Notes under the pieces: model-generated
Databases searched by the model: none
What the model was told of the DNA's origin: nothing
The model's input: the letters and a program-made list of their open reading frames with translations, nothing else
Part shown: positions 1 to 10,565 of the stretch, piece by piece
Layout: each line of letters opens with the position of its first letter
Position numbering within the stretch: position 1 is the stretch's first letter
Source of the DNA: Adiantum capillus-veneris
Taxonomy: Eukaryota; Streptophyta; Polypodiopsida; Polypodiales; Pteridaceae
NCBI GenBank assembly: GCA_014529385.2
Contig: CM043946.1
Coordinates: 16,137,077 to 16,201,076, forward strand
Length of the DNA stretch: 64,000 nt
Direction of reading: 5' to 3'
Position numbers and translations under genes: made by a program

Positions 1-620
1 TGTGTGTGTGCGCTACAGGAGCTACGGTGGTCGGAATCGCAAATGGAGAGCAGCAGTGTGTTGCCCACAAGGAGAGCTACACGTTGATGCTTACATCACG
101 CGCATTCGTTTGTGTTTTGGCAGATTCACCCGCGAGCTACTTTTGGAGTTTCGGTGAGTAACTGTTGTCCGTTTTTGCATTTCAACATATCCACGTGATC
201 AGAGAGAGTAGAGCTACACATTAGGCATTTTAGTTTTTGGAAACATCGACCTGCAAAAACCGGCCAGACATCCTACGCGTTTTCTGCACGGAGGGTATTG
301 GGTAGTTTCTTTTTGGTCACGGACCTTAGGGAGAGTGGCCTATTGGTGTTGATAGGATATCCCTCAAGTTTCGTAACGTTGCGAGAATGTCTAATGGGCT
401 TTTGGCTTGCGGTAGCATCATAGGAGACTCTCACATTCACAGAACCGATGGCATGTAGATTTGATATCTCTGTAGGAAGTAGTCATTAGTCGGTCGAGTA
501 GAGGTTGACACCCTTTGCTTGCTTCCACGCGCCTGCGGGTCGAGCTTCGTCCTCAGTTGACATTATATGTTAGGTGAGTTCTCGCTATGCTGACGTCCGT
601 GACGACGTATTCGTCCAACA
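1..620 (+). repeat. 5' LTR (3' portion) of the LARD-like element
   Basis: This is the right-hand 620 bp of an LTR of about 1,041 bp; the complete copy is 13339-14379. It ends in CCAACA directly before the primer-binding-type site. It contains a half-site of the palindrome found in the internal array (266-280). Confidence 0.88.
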
Positions 621-621
621 T

Positions 622-639
622 TGGCACCGCTGCCGGGGA
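622..639 (+). other. Primer-binding site, tRNA-Asp-like
   Basis: The 18 bases TGGCACCGCTGCCGGGGA lie two bases after the LTR end. They match the complement of the plant tRNA-Asp 3' end (TGGCGCCGTTGCCGGGGA) at 16 of 18 positions; this primer is used by several plant Ty3/gypsy elements. The tRNA assignment rests on recall and was not searched. Confidence 0.7.
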
Positions 640-1161
640 CGAGGGCCCTAAGTAGGTGACCGAGACTAGTCCTTGAGGATAGAGGTCCCTCTAGCTTGCC
701 AGAGTACTATTTTACATTTAGATAGGATCAGAGGGTGGTGGACTCTCTAGTTCTTAGGAGGAGTCTAGGGAGCATGTGTCTAGCCTGGATCTTCCGTCTT
801 AGGTAGTATTAGGTAATAGTAGGTTGTGGTGTAGAGAGTAGGAGTTGGAGTGGTAGATGTGGTGGTAGGTTGACTTGAGAGTCCGTGTGAGGCTAGGAAG
901 CAGCCAAGACATCAAAATCACCATCTCACATGATGAGTAGGAGTAGGGTAAGTAGGATATCTTGATTGATGATCTAGAGTACTTTATGCATGTCTTATTT
1001 GCTATTAGGCTCATCAGAGAAGTGGAAAACGCTAAGTAGGAAAGACAGTAAATTGTGTTTGGAAGCTGATTTGAAGTCCAAAAGTTTCTGTGATTATTAC
1101 TGAGAGCTCTACAGAGCATAGGGAGTACTACTACCAGAAAAAATTTGCATTTTAAGACAGT
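640..1161 (+). other. Non-coding leader before the palindrome array
   Basis: This stretch of the LARD leader shows no convincing coding frame. Apparent minus-strand frames have no family signal. It joins the primer site to the palindrome array. Confidence 0.5.
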
Positions 1162-2784
1162 AGACATCCTACGCATAGGATGTCTCCAGGGCACTTTTGG
1201 CAGGGAATTTGGGGAAATTGAGGTTACCAGTGGGTTCAGAGGGTAGGTTTTACACTAGTAACATATTGACTTGGGTGTTTTTCCTTATTTTTGTTGACCA
1301 AAAGCCAAAAGGCGGAGGCAGAAAACGTAAAATTTCAGAAAAGGCTTAAATTGAGTGATTTTTGCATGTTTTTGCAATTGTGGAGCATACTTGCACTTGC
1401 TGAGAGCACAAGGAAGCATCAGGGACACTTCAGTCTGAAAAAATAAGCAGTAGACATCCTACGCGTAGGATGTCTACTACAGGGTGATCTGGGCACTTTT
1501 TTGAAAATCTGAGGTTACCAGTGTGTTTAGAAGGTAGGTTCTACCCTATCTTCACCTGGAAAGTGAAAATTTGACCAAATTTTGACAGATCAAAGCCAAA
1601 AGACGAGAATTGCCAGACATCCTACCCAAATTGTGTCCAAAGTCTAATTTTGAGACCAAACCATAGGATGACTCCAAAGGCATGTTCTAAATGTTGTATT
1701 GAGTGCATGTGATAAATTTCATCTCATTTGGGTCAGTGAAAGGAAGATTGAACAGACTTTAGCATTTTTGACTGAAAAGGCAAGAAAAGCTAGTTTTGGG
1801 GTCTTTTGATATCCAAAATCAAATCTAAGCATACCAGGGTTGCTGAAGACTAGGGGAATCTTTGGTCCAAGTTTGGGTTCATTCTGAGCAAAAAGACATC
1901 CTACGCGTAGGATGTCTATTGCATAATTCTGAAACCAAAATTCTACTGTGACTATACCATGCTGTCATATAGCCTTAGATAAGCCTCCTAGGAAAATTTG
2001 GTCCAATTTGGAGTTGATTTGACTCGGAAATTCATCATAGCAGACATCAGGCTTTTGGAACAGATTCTTGATCATTCGACCAACCTATAGGTGTCAGAAT
2101 CAAAAAGTAAAAATAGCTATGAGTTTAGCACATCAAGGGGAAGCTCCAGTGCAAGTTTGAGCTGAAACAGAGCAAAAAGACATCCTACGCGTAGGATGTC
2201 TCCAGGGTCATAAAGTGGTCAAAATTCTACTGCAGCCATATAGGGAGGTTCTAAGTATCTCAAGGATTCCAGAACTTTTTTCAAAAGTGAATTTGGACCT
2301 TGTTTGGCCTATTTACCAAGCAAAGATAAGAATTGTCAGACATCCTACTCTTGGAGTGCACTAAAAGCTTATGCAGTCCAAATCTTGACCTATTGGCATC
2401 CAAATCACTTCTAAGCATACCATTGGGTTGCTGAGCACTAGGAGAATCTTGGGATCAAGTTTGGACAAAATCTGAGCAGTTAGACATCCTACGCGTAGGA
2501 TGTCTGAGCAGTTACATCCTACGCGTAAGATGTCTCCAGCTTGATTTAGGACTCCAAACCAACCTATGAGCACACCACTGTGATCAGGACACCAAGGAGA
2601 AGCTGGGGTGAAAATTTAAAGTAATTATGAGCAAAAAGACATCCTACGCGTAGGATGTCTCAAGGTCATTTTTAGGTCCAAATAAAATTCTGAGCATACC
2701 ATTGTGTTGCTGGACTCAAGGGGAGTCTCTGGACCAAATTTTGTTCAATTCTGAGCATAAAGACATCCTACGCGTAGGATATCT
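1162..2784 (+). repeat. Array of 24-bp CpG-core palindromes in the LARD leader
   Basis: The half-site AGACATCCTACG followed by its own reverse complement makes a 24-bp palindrome. Full or near-full copies lie at 1162-1185, 1452-1475, 1894-1917, 2178-2201, 2482-2505, 2512-2535, 2637-2660 and 2761-2784; those at 1452, 1894, 2178, 2482 and 2637 are perfect. Half-sites occur at 1615 and 2338, and in both LTRs (266-280 and 14026-14040). The palindromes are embedded in diverged longer units that share flanking words such as GAGCAAAAAGACATCC. Spacing is often 280-290 bp, with shorter steps near 125-160 bp. The sequence between the sites has decayed more than the sites have. Confidence 0.9.
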
Positions 2785-3659
2785 CTAGGCCAGTTTTAGG
2801 GTCCAACTGTAATTTTGACCATACAAGAGTGTTCACAGTGTCACAGAGATCCCAAATCTTCTTTCAAAATTGAATTTGAACTCATTTTGACCATTCTAAA
2901 CTGCATTTCACTGTTTTGGCCATAACTTTCACAAACGGTATCGGATCGGAAAAGTTTTTATATCAAAATGTAGCTTGAGAGCAACTCTACAGATCTTAGA
3001 GCAAAACATGAACTAAATAAATGCCTACGGCAACCATTTAGTTCTATTTTGAAAAAAACATCGTTTAAAGTCTCAAAATGCATCCGGAAGTCAGGAGTGT
3101 CTAAAACCGATAGTTCGAAAGAATTGTGAGAAAACGGTCACGGTTTTTGAAGACTGCTAAGGTAGCATATTGAAATTATCTTTTGGAAAAACCATTGGTC
3201 ACCCGCTGGAAGGTGCTCAAGGCACAAGTGTGGCTGTCAAAGGTACATCAAGAATTTTTGCATTCATTGTGAAAAAGTTTGCCAGCTAAATAGAATTTTG
3301 TAGATTGTGTGCCAAAGTGAACACAGGTTAGCTCGACTCAAGAATCGCTACAAAGGGAGCAGTCGTTGCAGTATAGTGGTAAGTTGCATAACTTATCACA
3401 TTGCTTCCACTAGATCGAGGCCTGCTAAAAAGCTCTAGGAAAAGCAAGCATCCCGACAAGACAGTATCAACCCTGGCAAGCAAGGGAGCTAAGAAGTTCA
3501 AGAAGTTCAAGCAAAGCCCAGTTCAGAAAACTTAGAGATTAGGGAATCCACAAAAGCTGAAGGACCTCAAGCGAAAAAAACCGACACAAGGGTGCTATTA
3601 ATTTTTATTAGCATTGAGGCAAGCAATTAGAGCTATCACTGAACAGGTACGACAAGGGA
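2785..3659 (+). other. Non-coding LARD leader, second part
   Basis: No convincing coding frame is seen. The text around 2920-3010 resembles leader or LTR sequence common in plant gypsy elements. Confidence 0.45.
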
Positions 3660-4830
3660 GTCAAGACGAAAGCAATGGCGTCTCAAAGGAATCATACCAA
3701 TCATAGGAAGAAGCTTCAAGTACATCCACAGAAATTACAAGAGAGCAAATTTGGATCTATCTGATTGGCCACTACAAAGGACTGCCATGCTATGAGGATG
3801 TCAATCGGAATTTGTACATCTAGACAAACAAAGATACAGAGGAAACTCGGACATCTCAATATCTGGAAGTTGAAACAGCGAAGAATGTACTACACCCACA
3901 TCCAGATTTCATGGAAGACTGTCTGGGATCAATTTACACGAGGCACGGAAAATACATCGACAATGATATAGAAATGTTGTACAAGGATCAACTTACAGAA
4001 CTCTACGCATATCCTCCAAGTATTTTTCTGTACAAAGCACAAGATGAAAAAGGAAAATTGGTACCCTCTATGGAGACGAAGACGGTCGATACTACAGGGC
4101 TGTCACAAGTTATGAAGTTCCTGTAGAAAACAATCATTATTTTGCAGCAGAACATTTGGCTCAAGAGGAGAAGACTACATGTCTAAAGGTGGTAATGTAT
4201 AGCATCTCATCATGGGTTTACCTCTAACTACGCACTTGGAAGAGTTAACAATGACAACTGTCAATGCAGAAATGAGTGACACACCACATGACACACAACA
4301 AGGCACAACACAAGACACCACATGGAAAGACACGGCACAAGTCTCCTGCACCGAACCAGCACAAGACAAAGCACAAACACACCAAATTGCACAAACAGGG
4401 AATACGTTGGAAGTACCCGCTATGAAGATAGCACAACTTCAAAAAGAACTAGCTCGGTCTCAAGAGCTACTTAACAAAGCACAAGAAGTCATATCATCAG
4501 GCATTAAATAGATGCCAACATCAGATATGAAACCCTCTTGGATGGGGGGAGTTCAAACTCAATAAAGAGACCCTATCTCTTCAAGAGTGGGATTAAGAAG
4601 TCCAGTTTTACAAGAAGTAGTGTCCTTTTCAGGAGTCCAAGTGGAATTTCGAGAAGCATTGGAAGATGCCGAGCCGGAGGAGAGACCATTGGATATTCAC
4701 AATGCCCAATGTAAAAGGTTAGGTCAAGATGTCATTGTGGTCGGCAAATACGATAGGCACTATGAAATAGCCGATGTGAAAAATATGGATGAGTTTAGCA
4801 ATTGTGTGTTAGGAAATAAGACGTAGCTAA
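3660..4830 (+). pseudogene. Unrecognised coding-like region of the LARD-like element
   Basis: Several plus-strand open frames cluster here, including about 71 codons at 3911-4126, 99 codons at 4212-4511 and 79 codons at 4587-4826. The 99-codon frame is rich in Thr, Gln and Asp and ends in a short heptad-like helix (IAQLQKELARSQELLNKAQ). The last frame is acidic. None shows a zinc knuckle, protease, RT or integrase motif. I cannot assign a family; a degenerate gag-like or captured sequence is possible. The region appears broken. Confidence 0.4.
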
Positions 4831-4839
4831 ATAGATAAT

Positions 4840-5115
4840 TGAGTAGATTACTTAATGGAGAGAGACAGATTTACATACACGAGATTATAGAGTAGAGAGA
4901 GAGAGAGAGAGAGAGTACACACGATATACGTGGTTCACCCAATGTGGGCTACGTCCACGGGAAAGCAGCCACTCAATGGCTTTAGTACTTCAAAACAAGA
5001 AGTAATTTACAAAGGGATTATACCCTTAATGGAGCTCCCGCCTTGCTCCTTATGACAACTCCAAAGGGTCAAAAGCTCCCGAGAGTAAGTCAAGTCGCCA
5101 TAAAAATCATGGCAT
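4840..5115. other. GA tract plus an LTR-like block before the nested element
   Basis: A short GA tract (4892-4915) is followed by a block containing TACGTGGTTCACCC and CTACGTCCACGGG, words typical of some plant copia LTRs. It runs up to the insertion point at 5116. It may be an older LTR fragment inside the LARD; the other end was not found. Confidence 0.35.
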
Positions 5116-6647
5116 TGACGGGAGCAAAGCGAACCCCGAACCTCGACAGCCTCTAAAACACCGGGGACCGAATGGCGTGCCTCGAGCCTGTCATGGTAAA
5201 GCAAGCAGGGGGCACCACCTAGCTTCAACGGCTAGGACGCAAACAACACACCACCATAACAAAGTTTTCATCCAAGAGAGATGGATGCTTGTGAGTAATG
5301 ATGAAAAGGAAAGGGAATGAGATCAAGTGAGAGAGAGAGAGAGACAGTGAGGGAGGGGGTATAGCGGCTTAGTACTTAGGCATCACAAAAGGATGGCGAA
5401 TCCGCACACCCTTCACACATACACAAGCTCACTCCAAAACACAAGATTAGGTGGCGATTCCGCACACCTCACATGGGCAAAACATTGCAAGAAAACATAC
5501 TCACAAAACCTCAAGCTTTATTTAGAGAATTAGGCGATGAAATGGGGAGCATAGGGTAGGGGAATGAGAAGGGAGAGAGTGGTAGAGCACATGGCGGATA
5601 GGTGGGAGTTGATGGCAAAGACTCGCACGAGGATTATGGCCATCATCCTTCATTTAGTTGCCCTTCATCTTCCATAGCCAAGGGTGTAGAGGTCATGCTC
5701 AAGACAAGCATGGTGATTGCGGTGATGGTGATGGTGTGGATGTGTGTGTGTGCACTAGGCACACACAGTGCACAGTGTGTTCTTTGGTGATGTTGTGTGT
5801 GTATTTAGTGTGATGGTGACCCCTCTTTATATAGGGGAGGAGGGGGGAGAAATTCTAGAATTTAGAAATGAAGAAATCATTATCTACATAGGCCATGTGA
5901 TTGTGGGCCCCACTTGTTTGGCTGTGTGTATATGTGCCAGAACAGCAGTCTCATGAGAGAGAGACTAAGAGAGAGAGAGAGATGGGTGAATGGAAAATGA
6001 GAGGTGACATGGAGAATAAAGTAATTACAAGAGGGGAGAGAGGGGAGTGTGTTCATAGGTGAATCTGTGTGCAGATGTGTGTGAACACAAGAAAAATCAG
6101 GTAACCACTGGGTGGGGATGGATCTGTGGGCACCTTTTTCAGTGAAACTGAGAGTGTGTGAGTGTGGGGGAGGTTATTTAGCTACAAGACAAGAGACATG
6201 GTGTCCTTTAGAGAGAGAGGGGGGTATTTGGGTCATGGGATATGATAGGAGAGAGAAAGGGGGGATGGGGTATACTATTTTTGGAAGATAGCATAAGTTG
6301 TATGTCAGTTAGGGTGCATTATTGGTGAGAGGTGGGGTAGCTTGAGGGGAGAGAGAAAGGAGAAAGGACAAGGGGAAGAGAGAGGGGGTTGACCTTTTGA
6401 GTGGAGGAGAGGAAAAGGGACACACGGTGGGGCAACAATGAAGAAAAAGGAGGCAAGGTGGGGATGGGCTGCCCCGCATGCATGAGGTGGCCTATTTTAC
6501 CTTTCTCATATATTTACATAATCATACTTTATTTTTTTCTTACTTTTTCCAATTCCTTTTATCACTCCCTCCCTAAGAGGGGGTTTTCATGGGGTGGGGA
6601 CGAGAGAAGAGGGGTATGGGAGCTTGGCTTGTGAAAAGCCCCCATCA
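5116..6647 (-). repeat. 3' LTR of the TR-GAG-like element
   Basis: A 1,532 bp copy, TG...CA bounded, nearly identical to 10566-12141. On the minus strand a TATATAAA box lies at 5826-5833. Its GA tract is much shorter than the one in the other LTR. Confidence 0.88.
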
Positions 6648-6662
6648 TTAGCCCTCCCCTTT
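6648..6662 (-). other. Polypurine tract of the TR-GAG-like element
   Basis: On the minus strand AAAAGGGGAGGG lies immediately before the TGATGGGGG start of the 3' LTR. This fixes the minus orientation of the element. Confidence 0.75.
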
Positions 6663-6712
6663 TGGCTAGAGGCATTCATGCCTCTAGCTCATCTGTTTCT
6701 TCTTCCGATTAG

Positions 6713-7438
6713 CTATAGGATCCGATATCGAGTTGCCTTATGAATTAGCCATTCCAGTTGGCCATTGGTGAGATTTCTGGGATATTCATGAATCTGTAAC
6801 AGGTCCGGGTGATAGCTTGTTCTTTGGAATAGTGTCGGTTGATTAAAGGGGAAGCCCATGGCTTCCAGAACTTTGTGCCAGTGTCCTCCTAGATCCCAAG
6901 TGAAAAATAGGATCATTGTCTGCAGTGTCTGAACAATAAAATTTGCATGCCAAATTGGACCAAATTTGCAACCACCAGTAGCGAGAGGGGAAATGAGCAT
7001 CTTGGCTCCTGCAAAGACAGAACTGAAAATTATGATTCCCAAGAGTGTACCAAGAATCCACCATATATGGCCTGCTTGTTGGTGTGGTGAGCTCAAGTTG
7101 TCTTCAGAGTCCTGCTTACTGCCATTAGAAAAAACTGCAAGCATATCATGCTTCTTTTGGGTGTGCTCAAACATGTCAGTTTCCTTTACTGATGCTAATA
7201 GCAAGCCACCTACCTTGCGGCTTAAATACAAGTGTAATCCACTTACCTTTCTCCAAAGAGAGGATGCACTATTTGTAAAAAATTGTACCAAATTGCGAAT
7301 GAGGTCTTCATTCTTGCATTCTATCAGGCTTTTGTCTATCCATGGCTCCTTTGCTCTTATCTCCATGCTGATCTTCTCTCTATATGTTATAGCGGCTAGC
7401 CATAGCCTAGCCATAGCCATAGGTCTGATGCATCCCAT
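6713..7438 (-). CDS. ORF after gag with a membrane span (env-like position), 241 codons
   Basis: This frame lies between gag and the 3' LTR, where plant retroelements with envelope-like genes carry them. Residues 125-148 form one strong hydrophobic segment (IWWILGTLLGIIIFSSVFAG), and a second, weaker one lies near 167-179. There is no clear N-terminal signal peptide, and a few N-glycosylation-type sites are visible. I recognise no conserved envelope motif, so the call rests only on position and the membrane segment. It could be a captured sequence. It is part of the fossil element, and whether it is intact is not claimed. Confidence 0.5.
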   Translation of the reverse strand: MGCIRPMAMARLWLAAITYREKISMEIRAKEPWIDKSLIECKNEDLIRNLVQFFTNSASSLWRKVSGLHLYLSRKVGGLLLASVKETDMFEHTQKKHDMLAVFSNGSKQDSEDNLSSPHQQAGHIWWILGTLLGIIIFSSVFAGAKMLISPLATGGCKFGPIWHANFIVQTLQTMILFFTWDLGGHWHKVLEAMGFPFNQPTLFQRTSYHPDLLQIHEYPRNLTNGQLEWLIHKATRYRIL

Positions 7439-7596
7439 GCAAACACAATGCTGTGTTGTGGAGGAGTTTGAAACATCCTTAAAAGGTTGGCAACATATTG
7501 ATCATCACACTTACTCTGAACATCCTCACATATACTGGAGGCATTACCCATCTCCAAGTTTATAACATCTTTCAGTAGACTAGAGGCATTACCCAT

Positions 7597-9174
7597 CTAC
7601 AAGTCTATAACACTACACAATAAAGTCTTGCTCGGCTGCCAAGCCTCTGGAGCAATATCCAACTCCAAACCTTCAGTCATACTTACCTCTTTGTTACGGT
7701 CCTCTAGTGAAACTGCCTTGATGCAAGATTCCTTTAGCTTGCTACACTGTCTTGGGTCCATGCTGGTGCACAAGCTTCCGTTTTCAAAGCCCTCCCCTTT
7801 GATTGATATGTTGTCCAACTTCTGCAAAGCCTTGCTAACAGGCTGGTTTTCCTCTTCTCTTGTATCTTTCATGACCTTTGCATTCCTCTTACTCTGACAA
7901 GGCCTAATCAACACTTTACACCTTCTTACCCTTACTGCCCAATGCTGTCGATTGATCGCTTTGGTGCCTATTTCATCCAAGGTTAAAGATGTACTCACAT
8001 TTGTAACACAATTTTCTTGACTTACCTCCCCCACCTGGGTAGCATCTTTTGATTCTTTAACCTCTTGTTCCACTGCTTCAGTTCTTTGAATAGTCTTCTT
8101 ACTTAATCCTTCTTCTGTTACACTCATCTTGACCTCTTCTGCAAGACCAATGATACTTGGTGTGCGGGTACCAATTGGTGGTGGGCGTAGGATGATTGTA
8201 AGTGGTGATTGTGGTGGTGGTTGCATTGGTGACTGGCATCGAATTGGTGTGGCCAGCTGTGGTTGCACCGCTGGTGGTGTGATTTGAACAGGTGGGATTG
8301 GTTGCCTGAGTGGTGGTGGTCTTGCTCTTGGTGGAGAGATCTGATTCTGTCTCCCCCCTCTATTGAAATTTTGCCTCCTCGGGTGTGGGCAGTAGTACAT
8401 TTCATGGCCATCTTCCCCGTAGTTGTAACAGTGGTACTCTGGGTTCTGCCTTCGTTGTCCTCTTCCTTGTTTTGGGTTCCTGCCAGGTGCATGCCCTTGC
8501 TGCACCAGATGCACAGATAAACTCTCTAGTTGGGTGGTGATACGACTCAGCAGGTCTTGCTCTTCTGATGCCTCCTGCGGTTGGACTCTATGATTGGCTA
8601 TTGCAGTCACAGGGGTTGGTTGTATCGAGCTTGTTTCCTCTGACTCGTTTACTCTTGCTTGCATGCGTAGCTTCTTGTCTTTAAGGCAGGCTACTTCGAC
8701 TGCCAACTCATATGTTGCAGGAAACCTTCCCTTCACCTTCTCTCTAAGCGGTGACCATAGACCAGCAATGAAACGGTCCTTCTTTAGGAAATTAGGCGCT
8801 CCTTTACCTTCCTCCAGCGAGGCAACCCATCTCTCCCATCAGTCCACAAATTTGGACTCGTAGGTGGCATACTCCAGCAGGCCTCCCTGCTTTAATTCTG
8901 TCAGTAACTGCCATAGCCTCTCCGAGGTTGTGCCTCCACCAAACCTCTTTACAAAAGTAGCCATTAACACATCCCATGCATTCTTGGTGGCCTGGGGCAA
9001 TGCATTATACCAGGACTTGGCCTCTACTTTCATCAGTAGAGGAAAAATTCTAAGTCGTGAAGCATCGTCATCTTTGTTGGAGACGATACAAGCAATGTCG
9101 AAATCATCCAAAAAGTCGGTGGTGAGATCCTCTCCCTTCTTTCCACTGAACGTGGGGAAAGAAACACTTGCCAT
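7597..9174 (-). CDS. gag: gag region of the TR-GAG-like element
   Basis: The N-terminal part (8839-9174) has the plant retrotransposon gag fold signature: FSGKKGEDLTTDFLDDF near the start, then KVEAKSWYNALP and WDVLMATFVKRFG, ending in LEYATYESKFVD. This is the capsid-like domain of Ty3/gypsy gag. The C-terminal part (7597-8736) carries a zinc-knuckle-like segment near its residues 100-115, flanked by Arg, Gln and Pro-rich sequence, then a long acidic and basic tail with no protease motif. Gag packages element RNA in cytoplasmic particles. No pol follows. The region is broken in about one or two places. Confidence 0.85.
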
Positions 9175-9202
9175 GGTAGTGACTCAGGAAATTACAAACC
9201 TC

Positions 9203-9219
9203 TTTTTTTTTTTTTTTTT
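9203..9219 (-). other. A17 tract between the upstream ORFs and gag
   Basis: A run of 17 T on the plus strand reads as A17 on the coding strand. It lies about 60 bp after the stop of the small ORF 9276-9491 and 28 bp before the gag start. It resembles the poly(A) end of a copied transcript, but a simple slippage tract is equally possible. Confidence 0.6.
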
Positions 9220-9275
9220 ACATTACATTAACAGTGCGGCTCATAGCAGCTTTTTTACAAGGGTGGGTGGATAGG

Positions 9276-9491
9276 TTAAAACAAGATAAAGATAGAAACA
9301 TTAAAGGAATGATGGCAATCTAATATGGGGAGAATGATAGGATTCGGGGAATTGAGGATTTCTCCTAGTACCGCCGCACCGAATAGGTGTACGATCTTCT
9401 GTTGGTAGAAGACTTTCCTATCTACATAGATATTCACATGCATATGCTGCAAGAATCTGAACGGGAATGCCGTTGGCCTGTTTTCCATCAT
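9276..9491 (-). CDS. Small ORF of the shared ~70-codon family
   Basis: The predicted 71-residue product ends with SPNPIILPILDCHHSFNVS then a hydrophobic tail. It aligns end to end with the two ORFs at 29114-29332 and 29329-29541: a basic segment, [RQ]x[IV]xxLF, an SPxPIILPxxD-type core, then SFxVSxxIL. I do not know this family. The ORF lies between the 176-codon ORF and the A17 tract, upstream of gag. Membrane association of the C-terminus is possible but speculative. Confidence 0.6.
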   Translation of the reverse strand: MMENRPTAFPFRFLQHMHVNIYVDRKVFYQQKIVHLFGAAVLGEILNSPNPIILPILDCHHSFNVSIFILF

Positions 9492-9513
9492 GCACAGAGG
9501 ATGAAATACTTAC

Positions 9514-10044
9514 TTATACTCTTATCGTGCCAGTGCTGATGAGTCGACACATAGACAAGAGGTCATCGCCTTTCATGGGCTCTACCTTTCCTTCGTTGCT
9601 CAGCACGTACGGGGTGATGGCGACGCGTCTGACTACTCCCAGCCTCTTGGCTAACAACAATTGCAGGTAATTTCCGTAGTCGGCGTGTTGTATGAATTCT
9701 ACTCCATTCAGTTGCAACTCGTTCCCAGCCCACTGGGTTTCTCCCGTGGTAGAGAGCTTCTTCAGGAAGAGTTGTATAGGGAGAGGAGGAAGATCCTCCA
9801 CTCTCTTTCCAAAACAGCGAGAGTAGTAGCCGAACCACTCTTCTCTAGGACATGGGAATCTTCTTACCACTTCTTCTTCCGGATTGTCGAAGTGGATTGG
9901 TAGTACTCGCATGCGTCGTGCAAATCGGTAGGCGACCTTTCGCCGCTTAGCTTCGGATGACTTTCTCTTTGGCAAACTGGGTACAACCCGGCTTTCTGAG
10001 CTTGAAGCACTTGCTTGGCCAGATGCTTCTCCCTTCGGGGTCAT
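9514..10044 (-). CDS. Unrecognised 176-codon ORF upstream of gag
   Basis: The product begins with a Ser/Ala/Lys-rich stretch containing a basic cluster (KRKSSEAKRRK) that could act as a nuclear signal. A globular-looking part follows, with FPCPREEWFGYYSRCFGKR and LPPLPIQLFLKKL. I recognise no domain. Some plant Tat/Ogre elements carry an extra ORF between the 5' LTR and gag, and this occupies the same place, but homology is not shown. It lies just before the small ORF 9276-9491. Confidence 0.5.
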   Translation of the reverse strand: MTPKGEASGQASASSSESRVVPSLPKRKSSEAKRRKVAYRFARRMRVLPIHFDNPEEEVVRRFPCPREEWFGYYSRCFGKRVEDLPPLPIQLFLKKLSTTGETQWAGNELQLNGVEFIQHADYGNYLQLLLAKRLGVVRRVAITPYVLSNEGKVEPMKGDDLLSMCRLISTGTIRV

Positions 10045-10057
10045 GTGTTTCCCGGGG

Positions 10058-10267
10058 TCATGTGTTTTCAGACTGGCTTATCTTCTCCTTGCCTTTGGCT
10101 CGAGCAGCCCCTTTAGGCCACTTTGGAGTTATAACTTTGACTGTAGTTTCTTTAGGGAAAAGAGGTCTCACCGTTTGCTCTCCTTCCTTGATGTGAATGA
10201 CTTCTTTGCGATGAATGTCGATGTAGATGACTTCAGCCCTTTCGCTGCCTTCGTTGCTGGCACTCAT
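10058..10267 (-). CDS. Possible 69-codon ORF, basic C-terminus
   Basis: A short frame overlaps the end of the knuckle ORF and ends just before the 176-codon ORF. Its C-terminal half is Lys/Pro/Ala rich (KWPKGAARAKGKEK). No family is recognised, and it may be the continuation of a neighbouring product or chance. Confidence 0.3.
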   Translation of the reverse strand: MSASNEGSERAEVIYIDIHRKEVIHIKEGEQTVRPLFPKETTVKVITPKWPKGAARAKGKEKISQSENT

Positions 10268-10490
10268 TGACAGTGTGCCTTGGTTGACAACAGTGATGGC
10301 ACTTCACCGACCTCCCACCTGATGCTCTCAATTTATAGTTAGAACGAGCGACACGAGATGGAGAATTAACCTCTTGAATGCTGACGACACTGCAGCCTGG
10401 CAGTAGCACCTCAATGAAGGCGGCTAGTGCCTCCTTCGTCTCTTCTTCTTCCGTCCTCCAGTTAAAAAATTTCTTCAACCATTCATCCAT
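10233..10490 (-). CDS. ORF with a canonical CCHC zinc knuckle, 85 codons
   Basis: The C-terminal segment CHHCCQPRHTVNEC fits the retroviral-type CX2CX4HX4C knuckle exactly and is followed by a basic QQRRQRKG tail, as in nucleic-acid-binding nucleocapsid modules. The N-terminal half is acidic (RTEEEETKEALAAF). It is the first ORF after the 5' LTR of the TR-GAG-like element and is separate from the element's gag. An RNA- or DNA-binding role is inferred from the knuckle only. Confidence 0.5.
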   Translation of the reverse strand: MDEWLKKFFNWRTEEEETKEALAAFIEVLLPGCSVVSIQEVNSPSRVARSNYKLRASGGRSVKCHHCCQPRHTVNECQQRRQRKG

Positions 10491-10565
10491 GATTGATAGT
10501 GGGCGTCACTTTCAGCATTGTAAACTGAAGGGTCTTAGAAAGCCCTCCTCCGTGGGGGCACCAAA

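Noticed and set aside
1162-2784. Palindrome array as a CRISPR array
   Set aside because: The repeats are palindromic, unevenly spaced, with long diverged related spacers, inside a plant LTR element and without cas genes.
6966-7565. 199-codon plus-strand frame
   Set aside because: Antisense shadow of the minus-strand membrane ORF; the element's ends and gag fix the minus strand as coding.
8124-8520. His/Gln-rich and Trp-rich frames opposite or inside gag
   Set aside because: Alternative-frame shadows of the gag C-terminal region.
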